The notes under the pieces were generated by a model. That model was not told the DNA's origin. It saw only the letters and a program-made list of their open reading frames with translations, and did not search any database. Shown here in pieces: positions 18,095 through 26,769 of a DNA stretch of 64,000 nt. The stretch is from the NCBI GenBank assembly GCA_964412555.1, contig CAYPPG010000005.1, forward strand, positions 62,001-126,000, written 5' to 3'. Position 1 is the stretch's first letter; each line of letters opens with the position of its first letter. A program made the translations under genes and the position numbers. This stretch comes from CAYPPG01 sp964412555 (GTDB lineage: Bacteria > Hinthialibacterota > Hinthialibacteria > Hinthialibacterales > Hinthialibacteraceae).

Positions 18095-19711
18095 TCACTC
18101 CAAGCCTTTCATTGATCCAATGATGGGTAGATTCACATAGGATGCATGTTCCCCGCCCATATATATAGTCTGTTCTGCTTTGATGGCGTTTTCAATGCTG
18201 TCATTCGGAACACCGGTATTCGGATTCGGCTCGAACCAGGGGCTGTTGCTACTGGAAATGGCAACGCGGATTCGATGACCGGTGTTGAAGACCATGCTGG
18301 TGGAAAGAAGATCGATTTCCAATTTATAAATCTTACCCGGCGTGGCCAGTTCATGTTTCTCGTATGAGTTGCGGAAACTGAGGCGGCGAATGCCGTGGGT
18401 GAGGATCATACTGCGTCCGTCGGGATAGACGTCGCACAGTTTCGAGGTGAAATCGGTATCGGCGGTACTGGTTGAAACATAGAGAACAGCGGTTATTCGC
18501 CCCGTGACTTCAAGAGGTTCTTTTAGAGGCGGTGTGCTGAAGACAAGGACATCCTCCCGTTTTTCGGATTCGCGTTGGTCGAAGGCTCCAAATGGGATCA
18601 TTAAAACTTGACCGCCGTTTGTAGGTACAGGATTGTGGGGATCGTATACGAAACTCACTTTGGATGGTTCAGATTTTATTTGCTGTAGATTCCCTTCGGC
18701 AGTAAGATAAAACGGGATTAATCGGGAATCTTTCGGTGGCCAGGTGTTGGATGTCTTCCATTCGTTTCCAGGAGAATTTCCGACAGGATTTTCTCCCATC
18801 GTAAAATACTTGACGATGGGCATATTGTCCGGTGTTGGTTTGTCCAATAACCAAGAGTCAAAGTCATTATAAGGCCACATATTTTGTGTGATATCATCAG
18901 GGAATTTAAAATCTCCCGCCTCTTCCCCATGTCCCCATGGAGTGATGAGAAGATGGACGTTGTTGCGCGCCTTTGCACCGCCTTTTGCTTGAATCGCATT
19001 GAAAGCGTCAATGGCTCCTTGCAAGTTAAAGTCATACCACCCTGAGGATAAATAAACAGGCCAATTCACCCGGTCTACACGTTCGCCAAGATTTTGTGTT
19101 CTCCAGTAATCATCATACGTATAGTGTGACCGTACAGTGTTTAGGGACTGTTCTTTATTCTTATACCAGCCGACAACCGATTCAACAAATAATTTACGCA
19201 ATACTCCGCCGGTATAATAAACACGGTCTGATCCGATCGATGCGACGTCAATTTGTTGCCCGACAATTCCCTTGGGAGCGGATCCTGCCAACAAGATTTG
19301 CGTCTTTCCAAGAGCGGAACCGCCAAAAGTTGCGATTCTTCCGTTACACCAAGATTGATCCAGCAACCATTCAACTGTATCGAATCCGTCTTGTTTCTCT
19401 CCCCAACCACTCGAAGCCATCATGTCGTACTGGCCTTCGGAATCACCTGTTCCACGAACATCTTGCACCACAACTGCGATTTCTTTTGATAAATATTTCT
19501 CAAAATCTTCCCGCTTACCTCTACCATACTGACTACGCGCCAACAAAACCGGTCTAGGCTCGCCGCCTTCATCTGGAAGATACACTTCTGTAGCTAATTT
19601 CGCCCCATCGCGCATTTTCACCATGAATGTTTCCGATGGGGACGGTTCTCCTGCCCATACCGGCACGGTAAGAATCAAACAGATTCCAATACAATAGGTT
19701 CGTAGAATCAT
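18095..19711 (-). CDS. Secreted S15/CocE-type hydrolase (X-Pro dipeptidyl-peptidase-like)
   Basis: It has 538 residues with a signal peptide (residues 1-20). The alpha/beta-hydrolase core shows a nucleophile elbow GGSALG (S132) in place of the usual GxSYxG, an oxyanion region QDVRGTGDSEG (83-93), and the His region PWGHG. Residues from about 370 form the beta-jelly-roll typical of the family (LEVTGRITAVLYVSTSTADTDFTSKLCDVYPDG). Members hydrolyse X-Pro dipeptides, cocaine-like esters or beta-lactam esters; the substrate is not predictable. AAGGAA lies 7 bases before the ATG. It stands alone. Confidence 0.88.
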   Translation of the reverse strand: MILRTYCIGICLILTVPVWAGEPSPSETFMVKMRDGAKLATEVYLPDEGGEPRPVLLARSQYGRGKREDFEKYLSKEIAVVVQDVRGTGDSEGQYDMMASSGWGEKQDGFDTVEWLLDQSWCNGRIATFGGSALGKTQILLAGSAPKGIVGQQIDVASIGSDRVYYTGGVLRKLFVESVVGWYKNKEQSLNTVRSHYTYDDYWRTQNLGERVDRVNWPVYLSSGWYDFNLQGAIDAFNAIQAKGGAKARNNVHLLITPWGHGEEAGDFKFPDDITQNMWPYNDFDSWLLDKPTPDNMPIVKYFTMGENPVGNSPGNEWKTSNTWPPKDSRLIPFYLTAEGNLQQIKSEPSKVSFVYDPHNPVPTNGGQVLMIPFGAFDQRESEKREDVLVFSTPPLKEPLEVTGRITAVLYVSTSTADTDFTSKLCDVYPDGRSMILTHGIRRLSFRNSYEKHELATPGKIYKLEIDLLSTSMVFNTGHRIRVAISSSNSPWFEPNPNTGVPNDSIENAIKAEQTIYMGGEHASYVNLPIIGSMKGLE

Positions 19712-19900
19712 TGTTTTTTCCTTGGTTGCTTAAAGATAATAAAGTATTATTCGCACAACCAACATATCATATTTTTGTAATCCATTGAAGGAATACAGGA
19801 TAATAAAAGTGGCTGTTAATAACTCATCTAATGCGAGAGTATCAAGAAGAAAATCATGAGGATTGTCTGTACTCAGAAGAATTCGATGGATTCACTGGGA

Positions 19901-19973
19901 GCGCGGACATCCTTGTCCGCATTTTGGGCGTGCAAGAGAACTTACTCGTATCCCATGCAGGCAAGATGCCTGC
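19901..19973. repeat. Short palindromic repeat, family A, copy 2
   Basis: Two hairpins: GCGGACA-TCCT-TGTCCGC (19903-19920) and GCAGGCA-AGA-TGCCTGC (19957-19973), with a GGGCGTGCAAGAGAA spacer between. The first matches copies 3 and 4. Reading frames across it give low-complexity peptides of the RGHPCP..CRQDACAP type, which are repeat artefacts. It lies downstream of the pseudopilin gene on the minus strand. Confidence 0.65.
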
Positions 19974-20006
19974 GCTCCGGCCGGTTCAGACAATACGCAT
20001 GGTAAG

Positions 20007-20594
20007 TTAATAAGAGAGAACTTGGATCCAAGAGGGGAGAGAGGTTCCGCCGCCGCGAAAGATGTCGCCACGGCTAAGGAGACCGTTGGTTAGATGATAC
20101 ATAAGTCCGGGCGTGGCGATATTATTTCGTGTGTGATAATCATCGATCTGATCTGGGCCGGAACTATCGAGAAGCCAGATGTTGCTGGGCAATTGAATCA
20201 CATAGCGGGAATCAGATTCCTTATACCATGTCCCCAACTCGAATTTCGGGTCCCTTTCCCCGTCTGACAATCGGAATTGTTGTTCATGTTTCGTTCGAAA
20301 CGGATTGATGAAAGCGGAATCGCTCGTAATATATGCGACAGGAGTGGTCAAAGAACAAAATCCTTTGTAGTCGTTCGAATCTGTAGCCCACAAGGAATAG
20401 GAATTATGATCGAGATAATATGCCTCCAGACCTGTCCCGATGGTTCGCATATTGCTGAGGGCATGGGCCACTTTCGCTTTGACTTGGGCCTGGGAAAAAT
20501 TCGGGATTGCAATCGCTGCCAGAATTCCGATGATCGCTACAACAATTAAAAGTTCAATGAGAGTAAAACTCGATTGAGAATATCTCATTGACAT
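20007..20594 (-). CDS. Type II secretion/type IV pilin-like prepilin protein
   Basis: It has 195 residues. The prepilin cleavage and methylation motif FTLIELLIVVAIIGILA begins at about residue 10 and should be cut by prepilin peptidase before Phe. The body has LSNMRTIGTGLEAYYLDHNSY, TTPVAYITS and, near the end, NGLLSRGDI. The last two motifs recur in the pseudopilin at 59416. The ATG at 20594 has AGGAG 5 bases upstream. No assembly gene is adjacent. It is probably a minor pilin or pseudopilin recruited by a secretion apparatus elsewhere. Confidence 0.85.
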   Translation of the reverse strand: MSMRYSQSSFTLIELLIVVAIIGILAAIAIPNFSQAQVKAKVAHALSNMRTIGTGLEAYYLDHNSYSLWATDSNDYKGFCSLTTPVAYITSDSAFINPFRTKHEQQFRLSDGERDPKFELGTWYKESDSRYVIQLPSNIWLLDSSGPDQIDDYHTRNNIATPGLMYHLTNGLLSRGDIFRGGGTSLPSWIQVLSY

Positions 20595-20600
20595 TACCAC

Positions 20601-20960
20601 TCCTGAAACAAAATGTATTTCATTATATACCTATGGATAACAAATGTGAAATTCTTATGAGTATTTTGCCGTTTTTTTTGTCAAGATGATCGTTTTCGAG
20701 TATAAGTGGGCAGCGAGAGCAATGGATTCGTGGGACTTTGATGCTACGCTCTATCAACAAGGGAAGATTTCGCTGAATCTTGTACCCGACATCCTATTTT
20801 TTGTTCCGTCATTAAAAAGATTTAGGCCGATATTCGGAAGATAGCCCAACCGCTTGACAGAGGCTGCCGAAGTAGATATACCATACCAAAACAGCCAATC
20901 ATGGAGCAAGCACGCATTGTTCCCCTAAAAAACATAATTTGAACGATCGGAGTTGCATCG
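20601..20960. other. Intergenic region between pseudopilin and ACP operon
   Basis: A 360-bp gap between divergent genes. It holds the probable promoter of the ACP operon (20854-20882). No RNA gene or convincing reading frame was seen in the rest. Confidence 0.5.
20854..20882 (+). promoter_or_regulatory. Probable promoter of the ACP operon
   Basis: TTGACA (20854-20859), 17 bp, TATACC (20877-20882). The -35 is perfect and the -10 is weaker. It would give a leader of about 72 bases before the ACP start. Confidence 0.5.
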
Positions 20961-21203
20961 ATGGAAAGAGATGACATTCAAAAACGTGTCGTAGAAGTAA
21001 TCGCCAATGTGTTGGACATCAGTGAAGAAGAAATTTCACCCGAGGCGAATTTTATATTCGATTTAGGCGCGGATTCCACCCAAAGTATCGAACTGGTTGC
21101 CGCCTTTGAAGAAGAATTCGATATCGAAATGGATGAAGATTCGGCGTTGGGAGTCCAAACCGTATCCGGAGCTGTCGATTTCATTACCAGCTATTTAGAA
21201 TAA
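20961..21203 (+). CDS. Acyl carrier protein
   Basis: It has 80 residues, acidic and four-helix. The phosphopantetheine site reads GADSTQSIELV, with Ser of the DS pair as attachment residue; the usual DSL is DST here. The protein would carry acyl groups on a 4'-phosphopantetheine arm. It has CGGAG 9 bases upstream of the ATG. Unlike the housekeeping acpP it is not beside fab genes. It leads an operon with an ADP-forming acyl-CoA synthetase (62-bp gap) and a DUF4954 protein, so it may be a specialised carrier. Confidence 0.9.
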   Translation: MERDDIQKRVVEVIANVLDISEEEISPEANFIFDLGADSTQSIELVAAFEEEFDIEMDEDSALGVQTVSGAVDFITSYLE

Positions 21204-21265
21204 GCCGGTATCCATTTCTTCACTTAGGAAACAATCCAAATTCTTATTCAACTTGGGGAGGCAAA

Positions 21266-23398
21266 ATGGTAAAAAATCTGCAAAAAATACAAAATCTACA
21301 AACAATCTTTTATCCGGAATCCGTAGCCGTCGTCGGTGCGAATAAAGTTGCAGGGACTGTTCCTTACGACATTCTTGCTAATATATTGAAGAGTAATTAC
21401 CAAGGAGCGGTTTTTCCGGTGAGTCCCCGGGAGAAAGCGATATCCGGCGTCAAAGCCTATAAATATATTGTGGATATCCCCGATCCTGTCGATCTGGCAA
21501 TCCTTGTTTTTCCGAGTTCGGTTTGCCACATGGCGATGGAGCAGTGCGGAGAAAAAGGAGTAAAATCGGCCATCATCATCTCGGCGGGTTTTCGCGAAAT
21601 CGGTCCGGCGGGTGCTGAGCGGGAAAAACAGATTAAGGCGATTGCAGAAAAGTATAACATCTCTTTCATCGGCCCGAACTGTTTGGGGGTTATCAATACG
21701 GATCCCATATCCCAACTCAATGCCTCGTTCGCCCGTCAAATGCCGGAAGATGGGAATATCGGCTTTTTATCCCAGAGTGGAGCGCTTTGCACGGCGGTAC
21801 TGGATTATGCTCAATCCAAGCACATCGGCTTTTCCAAATTTATCAGTTTCGGAAATAAGGCGGATATCAGCGAAATCGATCTTTTGTACTACCTTAAAGA
21901 TGATCCCAAGACAAAAGTGATTTTGATTTATCTCGAAGAGATCAGCAACGGACGCGCCTTGATGGATGCTGCGAAAGAAATTATTCAGGAATCGGGGAAA
22001 CCAATTTTAGCCATTAAATCCGGACGCACGAGTGAAGGAGCGGCTGCAGCGGCTTCCCATACCGGTTCCTTGGCGGGCAGTGATGAAATTTGTGATGCCG
22101 CATTCCGCCAAGCAGGGATCATCCGCTGCAATACAATCGAGGAAATGTTCAATTACGCCATCGCTATGGCTTATCAACCGCTCCCCAAAAACAATCGGTT
22201 GGCCATCATTACCAATGCAGGTGGCCCGGGCGTGTTGGCGACTGATTCAGCGATCAATCAGAAATTGTCACTGGCTCAATTTTCCGAAGATACCACGAAA
22301 GTTTTAAAGAAACATCTTCCCAAAACCGCCAATATCAATAATCCCGTGGATGTTATCGGTGATGCACGGGCGGATCGTTACAACGTTGCACTAAAAGCCG
22401 CTTTGAAAGATGACAATGTCGATGGTGTGTGTGTTATATTGACTCCTCAATCGATGACCGATATCGACGCCATTGCCCAAGAAGTCTGCAAAGTCGCGGA
22501 TGAATTTGAGAACAAACCCCTTTATGCATCTTTTATGGGAGAGGCGGACGTAGCCAGCGGGATCGATCTTTTACAGCGAGACAATATCCCTCATTACATT
22601 TTACCGGAATCGATGTGCAAGTCATTTGCATGCGCCTATCGTTTTCAACAAAATCTCGAAAAGAAATGGGATCCCCCCAAATGTTTTGAAAACATCTCGA
22701 AAGAAAAAGCCCATGCCATCCTCAACAAAGCTCTTGAAGCTGGTAGACGGTATATTCCGGAATATGAAGCGACGCAGATCCTCGAAGCATACGGATTGCC
22801 GACATTGAAAAACGGCATCGCAAAAACGCAGGAAGAAGCCATAGCCCTCGCCAATCAAATCGGTTATCCGGTTGTCATGAAGATCATCTCTCAAGACATC
22901 ATTCACAAATTCGATGTTAAAGGAGTCGTGCTCAAAATCCGGAACGAGAAAGATGCCGAACGAGCCTATGATTCGATTATCGCCAATGCGAAAGAGAAGG
23001 CTCCGAATGCCGAAATTCAAGGCGTGAATGTGCAAAAAATGGTCAGCCATGGGAAAGAAGTCATCATCGGATTAAAGCGTGATCCTTCTTTCGGCGCAGT
23101 TACGATGTTCGGAATGGGAGGTATATTTGTTGAAATTTTCAAAGATGTCAGTTTCCGCATTATTCCCGTCGAACCACAGGCGGTGAGTGAGATGATCCAA
23201 GAAGTGACTTCCTATCAGATTCTTTCAGGCGCTAGAGGAACCCAGCCCAGCGATGTGCCGGCCATCGAAGAGAGTATTCAGCGGTTGTCCCAATTGGCGG
23301 ATGAATGCCCTCAGATTCAGGAACTCGATGTTAATCCCTTGATTGTCAATGAGTTAGGCAAGGGATGTTATGTAGCGGATGCCCGCATCATGCTTTAA
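21266..23398 (+). CDS. ADP-forming acyl-CoA synthetase (fused alpha-beta, acetate-CoA ligase family)
   Basis: It has 710 residues. The N-terminal half is the CoA-binding alpha part (FYPESVAVVGANKVAGTVP, then GPNCLGVINT at 136-145) with the phosphorylated histidine H265 in SHTGSLAGSDE. From about residue 485 it continues into the beta part with an ATP-grasp domain (GYPVVMKIISQDIIHKFDVKGV, ELDVNPLIV). Family members make acetyl-CoA or longer acyl-CoA, or run in reverse to gain ATP. GGGGAGG lies 5 bases upstream. Placement between an ACP and DUF4954 is unusual and may mean an acyl-activation step. Confidence 0.92.
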   Translation: MVKNLQKIQNLQTIFYPESVAVVGANKVAGTVPYDILANILKSNYQGAVFPVSPREKAISGVKAYKYIVDIPDPVDLAILVFPSSVCHMAMEQCGEKGVKSAIIISAGFREIGPAGAEREKQIKAIAEKYNISFIGPNCLGVINTDPISQLNASFARQMPEDGNIGFLSQSGALCTAVLDYAQSKHIGFSKFISFGNKADISEIDLLYYLKDDPKTKVILIYLEEISNGRALMDAAKEIIQESGKPILAIKSGRTSEGAAAAASHTGSLAGSDEICDAAFRQAGIIRCNTIEEMFNYAIAMAYQPLPKNNRLAIITNAGGPGVLATDSAINQKLSLAQFSEDTTKVLKKHLPKTANINNPVDVIGDARADRYNVALKAALKDDNVDGVCVILTPQSMTDIDAIAQEVCKVADEFENKPLYASFMGEADVASGIDLLQRDNIPHYILPESMCKSFACAYRFQQNLEKKWDPPKCFENISKEKAHAILNKALEAGRRYIPEYEATQILEAYGLPTLKNGIAKTQEEAIALANQIGYPVVMKIISQDIIHKFDVKGVVLKIRNEKDAERAYDSIIANAKEKAPNAEIQGVNVQKMVSHGKEVIIGLKRDPSFGAVTMFGMGGIFVEIFKDVSFRIIPVEPQAVSEMIQEVTSYQILSGARGTQPSDVPAIEESIQRLSQLADECPQIQELDVNPLIVNELGKGCYVADARIML

Positions 23399-23445
23399 AA
23401 CGAATCTTCCACAATCCTTGAATGTAAATTAGGAGAACACTCACA

Positions 23446-25488
23446 ATGACTTACCGTCCATTGAACGTTACAGAAATATCCACCTTAGAACAGCAGGGAT
23501 GCCGGGCTGATAATTGGAATGATGTGCTCGTACCGGAAACATTTCTGACGGATCGAATCGTCGACGTCAGTTTTAGCGGTAGAGTTCAACTCGGGCAATT
23601 CGAGAGTACCGTTTCTCTTCCTGGCGGAGTTATTAAACCTTGCGGGCTTTACAACAGCCATATCCATCAGTGTACCATAGGAGATCAAGCCTATATTTCC
23701 AATGTTCAAACGCTGGCGAATTATGAGATCAAAAATGATGTCGTTATCGAGAATGTCGGTTCATTGACGGTCGAGGGAGACTCTTTGTTCGGAAACGGAA
23801 CCGAAATCGAGATATTGAATGAAGGCGGAGGACGGCCACTGAAAATCTTTGATCGTCTTTCTGCCCAAATTGCCTACTTTTTAGTACTTTATCGTCATCG
23901 CCCTCAAATGATCGAAAATCTGGAATCGTTGATTGACGACTATGTACAATCAAAAAAATCATCGCAAGGTATTATCGGGGAAGGCAGCACGATCTCCAAT
24001 TGCACCACCATGGTGAATCTCGAAATCGGCGCTTCTGCCCAAATTCAGGGGGCGCTTCATTTACAGAACGGCACACTCGGAAGTTGCAAGGAAGCTCCAA
24101 TCAAAATCGGGCACGGTGTATATGCCAAAGATTTCATTGTGCTTTCCGGCTCGCAAGTCGACAACGCCTCTGTCCTGACAGCTTGCTTTGTGGGGCAGGG
24201 AGTCAAGATCGGCCGGCAATATTCGGCGGAAAATTCCGCCTTTTTCGCCAATTCGGAAGGATTTCATGGAGAAGCATGTTCAGTGTTTGCCGGACCTTAT
24301 ACCGTCACCCATCACAAATCCACTCTTCTTATCGGTGGTTTGTTCTCTTTTTACAATGCCGGCAGCGGAACCAATCAAAGCAATCATATGTATAAACTCG
24401 GCCCGGTTCATCAAGGGATTCTCGAGCGTGGTTCCAAAACCGGTTCGTTTTCCTATTTGCTCTGGCCCTGCCGAATTGGAGCGTTTAGCGCAGTTATCGG
24501 AAAACATTATGATAATTTCGACACGTCCGATTTACCGTTTTCCTATATCAATGAAGTCGACGGGAAAAGTGTATTGACTCCAGCGATGAATTTATTCACG
24601 GTTGGAACACGTCGGGACAGCGCCAAGTGGCCGGCGAGAGACCGGCGAAAAGATCCTGATAAATTGGACTTGATCCACTTTTCGTTATTTAGCCCTTATA
24701 CAGTAGGGAAAATGGTTCGAGGAGGTGATATTTTAACTGCGCTTTATGAGAATGCGCAGAAGAAACAATCTCATGTCAATTATCATGGAATTTACATCAA
24801 GCGGTTACTGCTCAAAACCTGTAAAAAATACTATGAAATGGGCATAAAAATCTTCATCGGTGATTGCCTTCTAAACCAATTGAAACAATTTTCCGGCGAT
24901 GCATCTGATGAAGAAATTCTGAGTCTCTTTCAAAAAACAAAGGCTTCACAACTATCCAATTGGCTGGATATCTGCGGTTTGCAAGCACCGGACCATGCAA
25001 TTGAAGATATGCTGAATGCCATCGAACAAAAAGAATTTGAATCCATCGAGGCGATTCAGCAGCGCTTGAAAACAATTCATGCCGAATATGATAAAAGCGA
25101 ATGGGCATGGTGTGCAGCTCTTGTTGAAAAGAGATTTGGGATGCCAATCGATCAAATTTCAGCTGAGCAAATCCTGCAAATACTCACAGATTGGAAATCC
25201 AATCGCGTCAAATTGAATAATATGATTCTCAATGATGCGGAAAAAGAATTCGACGAAGGTGCTCAAATCGGTTTCGGGATTGACGGAGATGCGAAAGTTC
25301 GAAAGGAAGATTTCGACGCTGTCCGCGGCACGGCAGAGACTAACAGTTTTATCCGGGAATTGCGGGAAGAAAATCAACAAGTCGACACTTTTCTCGAAAA
25401 CACAGGGATTGAATCACTCGACCGCTCTAATCTTCCGGATAGAGCATCTATTCTGAAAAAAATCATCGAAGCGCTTAAAAATCAATGA
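23446..25488 (+). CDS. DUF4954 left-handed beta-helix protein
   Basis: It has 680 residues. The first part (about 60-420) shows hexapeptide-like turns (IGDQAYISNVQTLANYEI, IGEGSTISNCTTMVNLEIG, IGHGVYAKDFIVLSGSQV) typical of left-handed beta-helix acyl- and sugar-phosphate transferases. HHKSTLLIGGLFSFYNAGSGTNQSNHMYKLGPVHQG is the DUF4954 signature. The C-terminal 250 residues are helical. The enzyme may modify a sugar nucleotide or lipid. It follows the acyl-CoA synthetase by 47 bp and overlaps the next gene by 4 bp, so co-expression is likely. The specific reaction is unknown. Confidence 0.85.
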   Translation: MTYRPLNVTEISTLEQQGCRADNWNDVLVPETFLTDRIVDVSFSGRVQLGQFESTVSLPGGVIKPCGLYNSHIHQCTIGDQAYISNVQTLANYEIKNDVVIENVGSLTVEGDSLFGNGTEIEILNEGGGRPLKIFDRLSAQIAYFLVLYRHRPQMIENLESLIDDYVQSKKSSQGIIGEGSTISNCTTMVNLEIGASAQIQGALHLQNGTLGSCKEAPIKIGHGVYAKDFIVLSGSQVDNASVLTACFVGQGVKIGRQYSAENSAFFANSEGFHGEACSVFAGPYTVTHHKSTLLIGGLFSFYNAGSGTNQSNHMYKLGPVHQGILERGSKTGSFSYLLWPCRIGAFSAVIGKHYDNFDTSDLPFSYINEVDGKSVLTPAMNLFTVGTRRDSAKWPARDRRKDPDKLDLIHFSLFSPYTVGKMVRGGDILTALYENAQKKQSHVNYHGIYIKRLLLKTCKKYYEMGIKIFIGDCLLNQLKQFSGDASDEEILSLFQKTKASQLSNWLDICGLQAPDHAIEDMLNAIEQKEFESIEAIQQRLKTIHAEYDKSEWAWCAALVEKRFGMPIDQISAEQILQILTDWKSNRVKLNNMILNDAEKEFDEGAQIGFGIDGDAKVRKEDFDAVRGTAETNSFIRELREENQQVDTFLENTGIESLDRSNLPDRASILKKIIEALKNQ

Positions 25489-25820
25489 CAGAATTTTTTC
25501 ACCGATCAAAAAGAAAAAAGTGGATCACTGATACATTCGGACCGGAATTATTACCGCTCGAACCATTCGATCTCGATCCCGTAACCGATATTCCAATTCG
25601 TTTAGCGGTGGAGGAAGGAGTCATCAAAAAAAATAATGAATTGGCTCTGTACCGTTTAACTCAAGATTGGGGCGAATTTTCAAAGGGGAGTATTATTCTT
25701 GCCGGGTCCATTGAAGAAGGAAAGCCCTTTGCTGTTTGGGTAGGGGGACGAAAGAAAAAAGAGAACACCGACGAGGATTTAGATGATTTGGACAACGAAA
25801 AGTTCACCGACGAAAGTTAA
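25485..25820 (+). CDS. Small hypothetical protein, last gene of ACP-DUF4954 operon
   Basis: Not recognised. It has 111 residues and starts inside the stop of the DUF4954 gene (ATGA overlap). The middle (VEEGVIKKNNELALYRLTQDWG) is strand-helix, and the tail is acidic (TDEDLDDLDNEKFTDES). Its stop codon shares TTAA with the stop of the convergent glycosyltransferase. It could be a subunit or regulator of the DUF4954 protein. Confidence 0.6.
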   Translation: MTEFFHRSKRKKWITDTFGPELLPLEPFDLDPVTDIPIRLAVEEGVIKKNNELALYRLTQDWGEFSKGSIILAGSIEEGKPFAVWVGGRKKKENTDEDLDDLDNEKFTDES

Positions 25821-26452
25821 GAAGTAGTATACGAAGGAGAATACATCACGAGAGCGGAAGGTACATACTTTATTTTGTAGTTATTTTTCTTGAGCCACTC
25901 TCCCCAATCCGGATCTTGTGGGATGCATCCATTTGTAAATAAGGGGCGTTTTTCCCAGATTGTTTTTCGAACAGCGACGACAGGCAAAGGATAAGGGAGG
26001 TCCTTCGATTTACCTTCGGCTTCACAGAGGGAAAAATTATTTTGTTGACAAGAAGACCGATTTGTATCCGGTCGAGGGATTTGGCAACTATAGGCGGCAA
26101 TGATCTCGGGATCCTCGAAAGCGGCAACCAAATTTTCCAGTGTTCCATTGTAAAGAGCGACGGCATCGGCATTCCATAATACCACAAGTTCACCCCTGAT
26201 TTTTTGAACGATTTTCTTGACTAGCACACTCGAATTCCAATCATCTTCATCCAATTCAATCAAGCGGCAAGCGTATTGACTGGCTATGTCCATCGTATGA
26301 TCGGAAGAACCTAAGTCTAATAAAATCAACTCAAAATCTGTAAAAGATTGAGAAAAAATCCCGGCTAGAGTCTGGTGAATTATCCAATCTGCATTTTTCG
26401 AACACATCAAAATCGATACGCGGGGAGCTTTGTTGGAAGGATCGGCTGCCAT
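25817..26452 (-). CDS. Family 2 glycosyltransferase
   Basis: It has 211 residues from ATG 26452, with GAGAG just upstream; the frame extends to a TTG at 26488. The GT-A core is visible: RVSILMCSKNADWIIHQTLAGIFSQSFTDFELILLDLGSSDHT, then VVLWNADAVALY in place of the usual DxD. It ends soon after the acceptor domain, so it is shorter than many GT2 enzymes. DLGSSD (usually DDGSTD) and NAD (usually DxD) are weak metal and nucleotide motifs, so activity is uncertain. It converges on the ACP operon with overlapping stops. Confidence 0.8.
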   Translation of the reverse strand: MAADPSNKAPRVSILMCSKNADWIIHQTLAGIFSQSFTDFELILLDLGSSDHTMDIASQYACRLIELDEDDWNSSVLVKKIVQKIRGELVVLWNADAVALYNGTLENLVAAFEDPEIIAAYSCQIPRPDTNRSSCQQNNFSLCEAEGKSKDLPYPLPVVAVRKTIWEKRPLFTNGCIPQDPDWGEWLKKNNYKIKYVPSALVMYSPSYTTS

Positions 26453-26769
26453 TTTTCTCTCGTCTGAAATAGGATTCCAAAGAAGCAATGATATCAGCTT
26501 CGATTCAATTTATTACTGCTTATTATTTGTAGCAAAGAGTGTACCAAAATTTTACAATTGGTTGATTTGTATTTTGAATACGAATTGCGTGTCGGGGAGC
26601 AAAATTGCTATCTTTAAAAAATGGAAGGAGTTAGAAGATTTCAAATGGTTGGAAATTTACATGGTTACGAATACGATGATCGGCTTCATCTCAAATTCAA
26701 AATAAATCCCTTTATCATAACGTAACAAATTTTCATTCTGATAAGATTGCTTCTTGATTCAGGTAAACT
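26453..26769. other. Intergenic region, nothing recognised
   Basis: A 317-bp A+T-rich gap upstream of the glycosyltransferase and downstream of the Kelch-metzincin gene. No RNA gene, repeat or convincing promoter was seen. Confidence 0.4.

Noticed and set aside
19863..20093. 76-residue reading frame overlapping the pseudopilin end
   Set aside because: It runs through repeat family A and gives a low-complexity peptide typical of such repeats; the opposite strand holds a real gene.
26453..26769. Search for a small RNA or tRNA in the larger gaps
   Set aside because: No cloverleaf, anticodon arm or convincing promoter-terminator pair was found here or in the other intergenic regions.
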